Part shown: positions 33,143 through 43,098 of the stretch, one piece after another | Layout: each line of letters begins with the position of its first letter | How positions within the stretch are numbered: the stretch's first letter is position 1 | Origin: Phanerochaete sordida | Lineage: Eukaryota; Basidiomycota; Agaricomycetes; Polyporales; Phanerochaetaceae | NCBI GenBank assembly: GCA_019973155.2 | Contig: BPQB01000025.1 | Location: 62,001-126,000, forward strand | Direction of reading: 5' to 3' | Length of the DNA: 64,000 nucleotides | The notes under the pieces: generated by a model | What the model was told of the DNA's origin: nothing | What the model saw: the letters and a program-made list of their open reading frames with translations, nothing else | Database searches by the model: none | Translations under genes and position numbers: made by a program

Positions 33143-34275
33143 AAGCGTGTCCTGTTTGATCTCCCCTATATCCTAGTGTACATGTAATCAGCGGACATAT
33201 ATCCTGGCCATATCCGAATTTCCTCTACAAAGCGTATCAACCGAGTTCGCGAAGCGGAATTTTGGTGTTCTCGACGTTACTAGAGAACGGCCGCGAGCGG
33301 CAGAAACCTTGCTTGGCTTTCAAGCCCACGTGTATCGCGGAGCTTATCAAGCCGCAGTAACCACGACTCTACGAGATTGACATGAGGTAGAGTGTATTAC
33401 AGGCAGAGGAGTACAGTAGCACGGCAGTAAGCTAGGGCGAAGAGACGAAGTACAGAACATGTAATGTATAAACAATCGTAGGATACGTTTTGGTGCAGTG
33501 TATACTCGAACGTCTACGCCTTGTGGCGTTTAGAGACCCGCGTCAGGGTGGCGGGAGGCGAGCAATCGGTGCCGCTGCTCGGCGAGCAAGGGTCGAATAA
33601 GCGAGGCCCTGCGCTTTTGTCTCAGTGGAAGCATGTTCGGGACGACGTGGGTAAAGGACTCGCATGTTGGGCGTCGACATGGGTAGAGAGAGAGTCGAAA
33701 GAGTGGGGCTACTGGCGTGAGCAGGGGCCGGCCGTCCTCGAAAGAGTAGGGGGAGGATAAAGAGAAAACCGAGCAGGAAAACATGAAGCAGCGGCGGGCG
33801 AGGGATGGATGTACGAAAGCGGCAGGCCACTCACACGCCGAGGCAGAGAGCTTACATAATGCGGGCGGCTGTTACACGAAATGAGGCTTCAATTAAGAGG
33901 GTCGCGAGAAACCTTGTCAAGCAAGGTGAACCCTTCCGTTATTTATGATATGAAGAAAGACTTGATATTTGGCGCGCCTCCCGCCGCGTCCCAGTTTGGC
34001 GTCCGCGGAGGCAAACGTCGCGGCGGGTGAACCAGCGCCGCCCGGAGCACAGGCCCAGACTTCATGCGACGCGTCCGGGAGCACAAATCCGTAAGCTTTC
34101 ATTGGCCGCCCTGGAGGGCGGGACAAGTTACGTTTTGTGAGGGAAGGTAGGAAGAAAAAGTAGGCTAAAATACAGGAAATGCGGAGGAGAAACAGGGAAA
34201 ATGTCTATGGCGGAAGGCTTGAGTGTCGGGCACGACGGGACCTCGGGCACCGCGCTCTGCTGGCGCGCGGGCTGT
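33143..34275. other. Intergenic between SDR3 and SDR4 3' ends
   Basis: Convergent 3' flanks. From about 33965 on, the sequence is the right arm of the inverted duplication. A plus-strand ORF at 33521-33760 and its antisense partners have no support. Confidence 0.45.
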
Positions 34276-35900
34276 TCACTGGAAGTATTCCTTCGCGATG
34301 CGTCGCACGTCGGGTGCGATCTCTGCGAGGATCTCAATCGTCTCCTCCTACAAACCCATCGTCAGAATTTTGCAGCACCCCCACACCACAACCGCCAACT
34401 CACCCATATCTTCTCCTGCGCCTCATACCCCTCCGCACTGAGCACATAATCGCTCGGCTCGCGCACCGCGCCACAGCTCACATACGCGCCGGCCATGAAG
34501 CGCACGTGCGCGCCGGGCCGCCCGTCGGGGCCGAGCGCGGCGTGCAGCAGCTGGCGCGCGCCCTGCTCCGCGCTGCGCCCGAGCGTCACGTCCATCGCGC
34601 CCATCATGAGCCGCGGCGCCAGCGGCAGGTGGCGGCGCAGCCCCGAGTAGCAGAAGCCCGGGTTCGCCGCGGTGGGCACGACGAGCGCGCCGGGCGCGAG
34701 GTGCGCCGCGAGCGCGCGCGCGAAGAAGATGTTGAGCACTGTTGCGGGGGCGGTCAGCGGGGTGTGTGTTGGAGAGGGAGGGACGCACGTTTGGACTCGG
34801 GGTAGCGCTGCGCGAAGCGCGCGGGCGTGCAGAATTCTGCGCTGCTCATCGTGCGGAGGATGCCCGCGGGCGCGGCGCGGAGCTCGGCGTCGACGGTGTG
34901 GCCCCTGTGCGCGCCGCTCGCGACGAGCACGAGCCGTGCGAGCGCGTTGTGCTCGCGCGCCGCGCGCGCCATGTTCGGGAGCAGCAGGATGGAGAGCAGC
35001 GCCGTCGCGAGGTGGTTGACCTGGAGCCTGCGCAGACGTGAGATAGGTATTCGGAAATGGGTGGAGGGCAGGACGCACGTTTCCTCCCATCCGTCCTTGG
35101 TCAGCTTGTACTCGGGCAGCGCGACGGCGGCGTTCGCGATGAGGATATCGACGGGCGCGTCCTTGAGCCGCGCGACGAACGCTTGCACGCACGCGAAGTC
35201 CGCAAAGTCGACGAGCTGCAGCTCCGCGGCGAACCCGATCGCCTTCGCGATCTCTGCAGGTCCGTCAGCGCACGCTTCGTGCATACCAATTTGTGAGACG
35301 CACCTTCGAGCGCAGCCTTGCCCTTGCCCTCGCTCCGGCACGCGACGACGAGGCGCGCGGGCTTCATGCGCGCAAAGTGCTTCGCGGCCTCGAGCCCGAT
35401 GCCGCTGTTCGCGCCGGTGACGATGACGGTCTTGCCCGCGAGGTCGACGAGGAGCGGCGGCGGGAGGCGCGTCCACTGCTCCGAGAAGAAGGACCAGAAG
35501 GTGATCTTGGCCATGTTGTCTTGCGTGTGTGCAGTGGGTGTATCCAGGAAGCCCAGGAACGGTGATTGCCCAGAGTCTGCGCCTTGCCCATCTTATACTC
35601 CTCCGCGCACACGCTCCTGAACGCAGCTGCCAGTCATTCTGGCCTGCGAATCTGCGTGCGGCCGCAGGCAGCGCGGGAAGCGCCCGGCGGGAGCAGCTGG
35701 CCATCACCATCCGGGTGCGCTTAGTCATCGCGAGGCTGCACAGGCCTGGTGCGGATGCACCCTGCGTGGGCTGCGTTACGTGCGCGCCTGGTAGCCCCTT
35801 GGGCTGTGAGCCTGGGCCCCGCGTTATAACCTGTAGCGTGGGCCAGTGGACGTGTGCGCGGCGGGGGCCTTCACCGGTACCCTCAAGCTAGTTACCACAC
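33965..35900 (-). repeat. Right arm of inverted segmental duplication (holds SDR4)
   Basis: Reverse-complement partner of 29360-31345. Coding parts are closer than the flanks; flanks keep landmarks but with many indels. Confidence 0.75.
34276..35514 (-). CDS. Short-chain dehydrogenase SDR4, partner of SDR2
   Basis: Five exons (read right to left): 35304..35514, 35079..35253, 34789..35027, 34404..34738, 34276..34347; 343 aa, all exon lengths equal to SDR2. TGANSGIG 33-40, ILIANAAVA, catalytic Y204-P-E-S-K208. It differs from SDR2 mainly in scattered residues (for example FFSEQW for FLAEQW). Transcribed toward SDR3. The TATA-like GTATAAG box seen in SDR2 lies at about 35592-35598 on the minus strand. 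Function as for SDR2. Confidence 0.92.
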
Positions 35901-36326
35901 TTCTCCAAACGGCTTCGCCTGCGCCTCGCGGCAACCCAAGCAAAGGCAAAGATAGATCGTGACGAGGAAGACTCTGGCAGTCAGGGCGGGTCAGCGTGCA
36001 AGATCACGGTCGCACGAGCATGGTTGCGTGGCGTCAACACAACGCGACGGACCAGACCGCAGAGGCTGCTGTGCGATAGAGTGTTAGATGCTGCGCTGCC
36101 GAGTCCGGGGATCGCGCACTTGCCTCACGAATCGTCGTCGCCCCTTCTGCTGTCAAGAACGATGACAGCAAGTTCTAATTATAAGAGATGTTGGGAAGGC
36201 GCGCACTTCCACAGTCAAAGCGCAGACACAGCGTCTAGACTTGACAACACTGACACCTTCTGCCTCGATGTTCACGACGTCAATCGTCTAATTGTTTATG
36301 ATATGAAGCAGCAGAGGGCACGGCCC
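35515..36326. other. Intergenic between SDR4 and SDR5
   Basis: The first 390 bp are the SDR4 promoter within the inverted duplication; the rest is the SDR5 3' flank. No gene seen. Confidence 0.45.
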
Positions 36327-37575
36327 TCAGCTGAGATACTCCTCCACTATCCGGCGCACATCCAGCGACACCTCGCCCAGCGCATCGATAGTCTCGCTCT
36401 ACAGCCCCAGATCAGCACACACACAGCGACCCTACGCAAAGCGCACTCACCCAGACCGTATCCTGCACCTCCTTGCCCGCCTTGCTCAGCACGAAGTCGC
36501 TCGGCTCGCGCACGGCGTTCGCGCTGACGTACGCGCCGCGGAAGAACTCGACGTGCTCGCCGTCCGCGCCGTCGGGGCCGAGCGCGGCGTGCAACAGCTG
36601 GCGCGCGCCCTGCTCCGCGCTGCGGCCGACCGTCGCGTCGACCGCCGCCATGAGCGCGCGCGTCGGCAGCCCGAGCTGCTTGCGGAGCCCTGTGTAGCAG
36701 AAGCCCGGGTTCACCGCCGTCGGCACGACCGCGCCGCCGCCGAGGTGCGCCGCGAGGGCGCGCGTGAAGAGGATCACGAAGACTGGGCTGAGCGATTAGC
36801 TGGGAGAAATGGGGGCGCGGGGGCACGCACTCTTGGTCTCCTCGTACCGGCGCGCAAAACGCGCGGGCGTGCAGTACTCCGGGTCGCTCATCGTGCGGAG
36901 GATGCCTTTCGGCGCGCTCCTAAGCTCTTCGGAGATCTCTGTCATGTGGTGCAGCTCGCTCGTGACCAAGACCAGGCGAGAGTGGCTGTTGTGCTCCTTC
37001 GCGGCCTTGACCAGGTTTGGCAGGAGAAGGAAAGACAGCAATGCAGTAGAGAGGTGGTTGACTTGGAGCCTAACACAAGCCTGTCAGGCGCTGACCGCCA
37101 GTTACGAGAAGAGACACAGCTTACACATGCTCCCAGCCATCCTTCGTGAGCCAGAACTTGGTCTCGCAGATCGCAGCGTTGGCGACAAAGATGTCTATGG
37201 GGACGTCCTTGAGTCTCTCCGCAAAGGCCTTCACGGATGCAAAGTCAGCATAGTCGACCAGGTGCAGCTCCGCGACGTAGCCTGTCTTTTCGGCGATGTC
37301 TGCGCGGGACGGGGTACGGTCAGCTCCACGCGTGGACACGCGCACGCAGCACCGCAACACGCACGATTGAGCGCCTCGACGCCCTTCTGCTCGTTCCGGC
37401 ACGCGACGATCAGCTTCGCGGGCTTCATGCGCGCAAAGTGCTTCGCGGCCTCGAGCCCGATGCCCGTGTTCGCGCCCGTGACGACGACGGTCTTGCCGGA
37501 GAGGTCGGCGTAGAGCGGTGGCGGGAGACGCGCCCACTGCTCGGTGAGCCATCCGGGAAACGTGAGCTGGACCAT
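36327..37575 (-). CDS. Short-chain dehydrogenase SDR5, partner of SDR1
   Basis: Five exons (read right to left): 37365..37575, 37125..37299, 36831..37069, 36451..36782, 36327..36398; 342 aa. TGANTGIG 33-40, [12 protein letters not shown] as in SDR1, catalytic Y204-E-E-T-K208. The N-terminus [14 protein letters not shown] and C-terminus [21 protein letters not shown] pair it with SDR1. The promoter also matches SDR1: a CGTCACTGACGG-like block and TATAAA (37629-37634, minus) about 55 bp before the ATG. Start chosen by alignment with SDR1, although an upstream in-frame ATG exists at 37623. Confidence 0.92.
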
Positions 37576-38490
37576 GGTTCGAGAGTTCGAAGGGAGAGAT
37601 ACGAGGGCGAGGCGCGGCCGCACGCCGTTTTATAGCGGGCACCGCGGCCTGTGAACCGCGGTGGTGGTAGCACGGCTCCCGTCAGTGACGGACGTCGCAC
37701 TCGGGCTCCTGACGTAGCGGGTCCGCACGCGCGCAAAAAATGTCGCCAGAGGTCGTGAATAGCCCACTGCTCCGACGAGGAGCGGATTTGGTGGGAGGGG
37801 CTTGACAAGGCTGGCCAGGGAGTGGAGGGCGTGGTGGGACAAAGCGAGCTCGACTGGGTTTAGGCAGTTTATGTCGATATATGCGAGACGCGACATAGAA
37901 GTGCCTCCGTCACTGTATCTATCTCCAAGTCTTGCACTGAAGCTCTGAGCTTTCCTGGGCATTCGAGATTGCGAACACTCCAAAGCACATGTTGGAACAA
38001 CGACCTGCACTACTGGTAAGAGCCATGAAACGTCTGCAGGTTTCCATCGCGCACCTGGATAGCTAATACACCCCCATGTCCACCTCTTACCAGCATGCAA
38101 AGTCCATCCTCCGGTTCCGCTGTGCACTCTCCGCTGTGAAACGCGATGCGGCAGACCTCGGTCGCCGGCCATGGTCGAGGATGGGCGTGCTTTCCACATG
38201 TGTAAAATTTGGACACAGAGAGGATAGGACGACTTGTGGCAACGAATATGGCTTGTTCGTTCGTGACGGTCGCGGAGCAAGACGGTGCCTCAGACGCGCA
38301 AAGCGAACGAACGGCTCTGTGGCGCAAGCGCCCAAGGAGTCGAATGCACACAGATGCACACACCGCACTCGGCCCAATGCCGCTCCACGACGAAACGAGT
38401 TCTCATTATTGTAAAAGAGCGATGCTAAGCCAAGCCTATTCAAAGAAATCTACAGTACAAACCCAAGAGCGCAAAGAGCAGAGCACCACC
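37576..38490. other. Intergenic, SDR5 promoter side
   Basis: About 900 bp. The SDR5 TATA region is followed by sequence with short ORFs only. No gene supported. Confidence 0.45.
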
Positions 38491-38841
38491 CTAGTCATCG
38501 CCCTTCTCGACGTCCTCATCGACGCGCGTGTACGCGCCGCGCCCACGGCCAGGCGCGAAGCGCTTCACGAGACGCTTCCCGCCGAGGAACCACAGCAGCG
38601 CGCCGAACGCGGCGGCGAGGCCGAGCACGAAGAGCCAGCTGCCGAGGCTCCAAGTCTCGGGCAGCTCGAGCTCGCCGTCGCCAATGTACTCCGTCGTGAC
38701 GGGCGACGGCTCCGACGTCGCGGAGACCGCCTCGCCGAGCTCCTCGGCGACCTTCGTCGCTGGCGCCGCCTCGGTCGTCGCGGGCTGCTCGGCTTGCGTC
38801 GTCTCGGGGACGTCGACGTTCGCGGTCGTCGGGAGGTCAGT
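38491..38841 (-). CDS. Alternative terminal exon of the cyclophilin gene, membrane tail
   Basis: 351 nt, open with no usable ATG of its own, preceded by a good acceptor (CCCTCCGCAG) in phase 0. It encodes a 116-residue tail: a Thr/Glu-rich stalk, then the membrane segment WLFVLGLAAAFGALLWFLGG and a basic-then-acidic end (KRLVKRFAPGRGRG...DEDVEKGDD). It can be joined in frame to the exon ending at 39090, or to an internal donor (GTGCCT at 38992) in the exon 38969-39031. Either choice would turn the soluble ER cyclophilin into a membrane-anchored one. Alternative splicing is inferred from open frame, phase and splice sites only. Confidence 0.6.
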   Translation of the reverse strand, partial: TDLPTTANVDVPETTQAEQPATTEAAPATKVAEELGEAVSATSEPSPVTTEYIGDGELELPETWSLGSWLFVLGLAAAFGALLWFLGGKRLVKRFAPGRGRGAYTRVDEDVEKGDD

Positions 38842-38968
38842 CTGCGGAGGGTTGGGCAGAGCAAAGGGAGACCGGTGCGGGATGTTGGGTCAGCAAGCGA
38901 GTATTTTCATTGCCATTCCGAAGTACGACATAGATGATGGGGCAGATGAATCAGTACTAGGGCCCGAC

Positions 38969-40070
38969 CTAAAGCTCAGCGCGGAGAGGCACCTCACTGC
39001 CGGACTCATCGGTCTCCGGTTCGACAGGGAGCTGGACGTATGGCAGAGCGTGGTCAGAAGAGTCGCGAATAAAGCGCGAGGGTGCTCACCTCGCCGCACT
39101 CGGCAATAATGACATCGACCTCGGGCCTGTCGTTCCTGCCCTTGGCGACCTCCTCTGCACTCATCATGAGTATGGTCCTGAATACGTAGAAGATTTGATA
39201 CCCACCAATTCCGTGGACGATGTCCATTCCTTCAAGGACCTTGCCGAACACGACGTGCTTGCCATCCAGCCAGCTGGTGATGACGGTGGTGATGAAGAAC
39301 TGAGAGCCTAAGCAGAGATATCAGCCACGAACAACACCTCTGAGCGCCTTGGCCAACGTACCGTTGGTATCCTTGCCCGCGTTAGCCATTGACAGAACAC
39401 CGGGGGCAGTGTGGCGGAGCTTGCTACAGGGGAGGTCAGCTTACGCACGACCAAGACACAAGATCACACGCACAAGTTCTCGTCCGCGAAGCGGTCACCG
39501 TAGATAGACTACCCCGATCGTCAGCATTCCAGATCGCATCGCTCGAGACAGACACCTTACCTTTCCGCCGGTACCGTCGCCGCGCGCTGTGCGTTCCAGT
39601 TAGCGTCCGACCGACAGCGGAGGGCAGGGCGCCGCAGACATACTGAAGTCGCCTCCCTGAATCATGAAGTTCTTGATGACCCGGTGAAACTTGGAGCCCT
39701 TGTAGCCCATGCCGGCCTCGAGCGGGGTGCCATCCTTGCGCACGCCGGTCGTGAGCGCCCTGAAGTTCTCGACGGTCTTCGGCACGGTCTGTCTCGGATG
39801 CGCGTTAGCCCAGGGGCGCGCGCGTGCGCCAGCGAGAGAGACGTACGCCGCCGTAGAGGCCCATGACGACTGTGCAGCGCGCGCGTGAGCACGACGGCGC
39901 GGGCGGGAGACAGAGGACTTACTGCGCCCGAGGTCCTTGTCGCCGTGCTTGATGTCGAAGTAGACCTTGTGGGTCACGCGCGGGCCCTTGGCAGCCTCGA
40001 CATTCTGCGCGCAGAAGAAGGCGGCGACGGTGACGAGCAGGAAACCGAGAGTGAGGCGTCCGAATATCAT
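38969..40070 (-). CDS. ER cyclophilin-type peptidyl-prolyl isomerase 1
   Basis: Nine exons (read right to left): 39923..40070, 39847..39869, 39644..39788, 39561..39586, 39474..39508, 39362..39423, 39206..39307, 39090..39154, 38969..39031; 222 aa. Catalyses cis-trans isomerisation of prolyl bonds in the secretory pathway. Residues 1-26 are a signal peptide. Active-site residues are all present: R93 (FHRVIKNF), Q101 (MIQGGDF), F150/151 in SQFFIT, W159 and H164 in [10 protein letters not shown]. It ends RAEL, the same last four residues as the second cyclophilin (54535-55652), so this short last exon is probably genuine and RAEL may act as an ER-retention signal. Several exons are tiny (23, 26 and 35 nt). 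A second possible terminal exon lies at 38491-38841. Confidence 0.88.
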
Positions 40071-40361
40071 GTTGGCCGCGTCGAGAGGATGGAGGTTGGG
40101 AGGAGCCCTGTCGACTTCACAGAGCCAGCGGTCGCTACGTGTCTGATCGCCAATCAGTGATCACGCCTCTTCCGCTTTTGGCACGACTGCGTGACATCTG
40201 TGCACGAAAAACCGTACATTGGAAGCTGCGGCGTGTCAGGATATCCAAGAGACTCTTGCAGGGTATTTCGCAGAATTTTGGGATCCACTAGAACACTAGC
40301 AGGACAATGAGGTAGGTGGTAAGATGACCGGTTATGGTGTTTCAAGCGGGATATTAAACAT

Positions 40362-40433
40362 AGCAACTTGGCGCAGGGGTAGCGCGCGGGGCTCATAACC
40401 CCGAGGTCGCTGGATCGATACCAGCAGTTGCTA
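40362..40433 (+). tRNA. Initiator tRNA-Met (anticodon CAT)
   Basis: 72 nt without intron. Acceptor stem AGCAACT/AGTTGCT, anticodon loop CTCATAA on a stem closed by three G-C pairs, T-arm GCTGG-ATCGATA-CCAGC. A1:U72 and A at position 54 of the T-loop instead of T are hallmarks of eukaryotic initiator tRNA. A run of eight T (40451-40458) follows as Pol III terminator. Confidence 0.93.
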
Positions 40434-40450
40434 ACTGGAGGCATTCAAGG

Positions 40451-40458
40451 TTTTTTTT
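40451..40458 (+). terminator. Pol III T-run terminator
   Basis: T8 located 17 nt after the tRNA 3' end. Confidence 0.8.
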
Positions 40459-41069
40459 CAACTGCCTGGACGCTGCTTACTATTCCCAATCTACCATGTT
40501 ATCTGAGTTTCTGTGAATCGCCGTGACACGGTGAGTCGGTGACCCGCAATGTTTTGCGGCTGGCCACGACTCACGAGCAGCAACTGCGAGCGGCATTCAT
40601 GCGACGGCTGAACGTGCGGAGGTGTCTTGCTGTAACAAGCTGAGTGCACCCTCACGCCCAAGCTCCAAGTGTGCCATCGACGGAACACGATACCACACAG
40701 CACGCTTGCAACTTCGGCTCGCCCAGCACAAAACTAGCATTCGCTACAGACCCCGACATCCAGCAGACCGCAGCCCTGGCCGTGCCTCATCGCGATAGCC
40801 CAGGACCCCGCCCACTGCCCGCCGTTCCGCCTATCGCGCTACGCCCCGCACGCGTGCGGGCACAGCACATGCCGCGCCCCTTATCGACGCGGGCTAGCGC
40901 GGACGCCGCCCCTGAGCACGCCCGTCAATGCAGATCGCGCCCGACGCGCGCACGGAGGGCGAATCCCGACGGACCGGCCAGGCACGTGTTTTGCCTTGCA
41001 CAGCGCACAAGAGGCTGGATGAGACGTGGCTGAGATTGCGTGGGCGATGATTGGACGCGGGTGGTTGGC
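40459..41069. other. Intergenic between tRNA and RRP4
   Basis: 3' flank of RRP4 on its right side. No gene seen. Confidence 0.45.
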
Positions 41070-42460
41070 CTAGGATTGTGCACTGAGCGCGGCGACGAGC
41101 GCCGCGCCGACGTCCTCCTGCAGCAGGTCCTTCACGGAGCACTCCTGCTCGACTGCCCATTCGTACGCCTCGAGGAGCACCGCGTCGGTGAGCGGGTGGA
41201 AGTGCGCGGCGAGCACGCGGATGATGTTTGCGACGCGCGCGATCGCGGTGCGCGTCGCGTCGTCGATGTCCTGCGCGGCACGTCAGAAAAAACGCAGGTG
41301 GTTGGCGGGCGGGCACGCGGGACGCACGTCGTTGCGGTTCGAGTACACGGCCTCGGCGTCGAAGCCGTCCTCGCCCTCCTGCTCGCTCTCCTTGACGTGC
41401 TTGCTGACCCACACGAAGCCGTTCAGGCCGAGGATGAGGTCGACGCCGCATGGGAGCGAGGTGAAGTGCGACTTGAGGCGGCGGATCAGCGCGGGCGGCA
41501 CGACGACGAGCTGCCCGTTGCGGAGCTGCGGGGCGCGCGTCAGCGCCCGGCGGTCCGCGAGAGGGTGCCAGGGGTTTACCTTTCCGTAGCGCAGCGAGCG
41601 GGTGTGGAGAGACATGGCGCCATCCGCGAAGAAGGCCTGGACCTCGGCGACGAGGAGATCGCCTTCCTCGAAGAACGTCCGCATCTGCAGCTCGTCGCTC
41701 TCGAGTTTGCGACGCTGCGTGCAGGGCTGAGTGATCGGCCGCAAAATGAATGAACGGATGTAGATCGCACCTGGACGCCGCCCGGGAGATTAACTGAGGA
41801 GAGCATCAGCACGGCGTCCTGACGGCCTCCTGCGTCGACCTTCCACCGTCTCGGCTGAACCTGTGCCGACAGTTAGACAACACGGAAACGGGCGAGCTGC
41901 GAAAGTCTATCGCGAAGGGTGTCGCGATTCCGAAGCAAGGCCCAAAATTGAGAGCGTCATGCCGCACCTAGGGGCGCGACGGACGCGTCCAAACTGGCGG
42001 TGCTTACTCACCTCCGTGATGCGTCCGACGACAAGGTCACCGACTTCAGGGTTGTAGCTGCGCTCGCGATCAGCGGCTAGGGCGCGGAGGGACACCGGAG
42101 GCGCTTACCGCGTGCGGGCAGCGCGGACAGAGATGAGCTTGTTTACGCGCTCGACCGTGCCGGCGACGGAGGCGATCACCTCGTCGTTGTCAACGTAGGT
42201 TCCGTGGCCGCTGCGTGGTAAGGTGAGACGTTCTGGACGAGGGCCGGGTCATCGGATGGTGCGCACCGCATGAAGGCGTGTGACGACGTCAGCGTCTCGC
42301 CGGGACATGTGAGCTTGCTGCCCGATGCGAACTCGTCGTCATCGTCGACGTCGAGGCCGAGGTCCATGTCGGCGTCGGCGTCCACGTCGTGGTAGTGCCT
42401 GGTTTTTTCGAAGGCGTCGTAGTCGTCTGGCGGGGGCGCAAAGGACGCAAAGCTGACCAT
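41070..42460 (-). CDS. RRP4: Exosome complex subunit RRP4
   Basis: Seven exons (read right to left): 42267..42460, 42109..42210, 42012..42057, 41771..41860, 41580..41714, 41328..41525, 41070..41270; 321 aa. RRP4 forms part of the RNA-binding cap of the exosome in nucleus and cytoplasm. Visible parts: acidic N-terminus, GHGTYV start of the N-terminal barrel, S1 domain with RYNPEVGDLVVGRITEV and RWKVDAGGRQDAVLMLSSVNLPGG, and the RRP4-type KH signature GLNGFVWV at 222-229. The ATG at 42460 is preferred over an in-frame upstream ATG (42547) because the protein then starts like other fungal RRP4s. Length is normal for the family. Confidence 0.93.
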
Positions 42461-43098
42461 TTTGCGCAGCTGGTGGGCGGGCAGCGCGAAGGAGGGTTTT
42501 CCGCTTTGGGACGCGTTTGTTTGGCCAAAGGCCCTTGATCCTAACAAGGCCCCCTGGCACCGCTGCGCGCCTGCGGGGGGTGCTGTTTCGGGACGGGAAT
42601 GGGACTTTGATGGCCGCCGGGGTGAAGCTTCGGAGCGCGGTGAGACCTGGAGGCGCTTGGCCAGGCCCTCGACGCGCGCGCCTCCACCCCCTCGTATGTC
42701 ATCGCGCGCCGCACCGTTCCTGATTCGGTACCTGCGCCCGTCGCAGCTCCTGAGTCGTGCTCGCAGCAGACGCCCTCGAGCCCGCCGCCCGCGCGCGTTT
42801 GAGGCGAGAGATACGCGCCGTCGCGGACATCGCCCCGGTGGGGATGTGCTGCGATCGCGCTGGGCTTGGGCATGACAGGAAATTGACTCGGGAGGGCGAA
42901 TTTGCGTGTGGATCGAAGGATTTGAAGGGTCGACGGAAGTAAATCTCTCCTGACCTTGCTTCCCTCTGATTGGCTGTATCCTTTTCGGGCTGCGTTTCGT
43001 CCTCTCCGTACGCCCCTGTTTCCCTCCTCATATTAACCCTGGGGCCTCACCTCGACGCCGCCCACTCGTCGTCGTCCCCCACGTCCTCCCCGACCCCG
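42461..43098. other. Divergent promoter region
   Basis: About 640 bp between RRP4 and the next plus-strand gene. GC-rich ORFs only. Confidence 0.45.

Noticed and set aside
36024..36527. 167-codon plus-strand ORF at the SDR5 3' end
   Set aside because: Overlaps SDR5 exons on the other strand and has no support.
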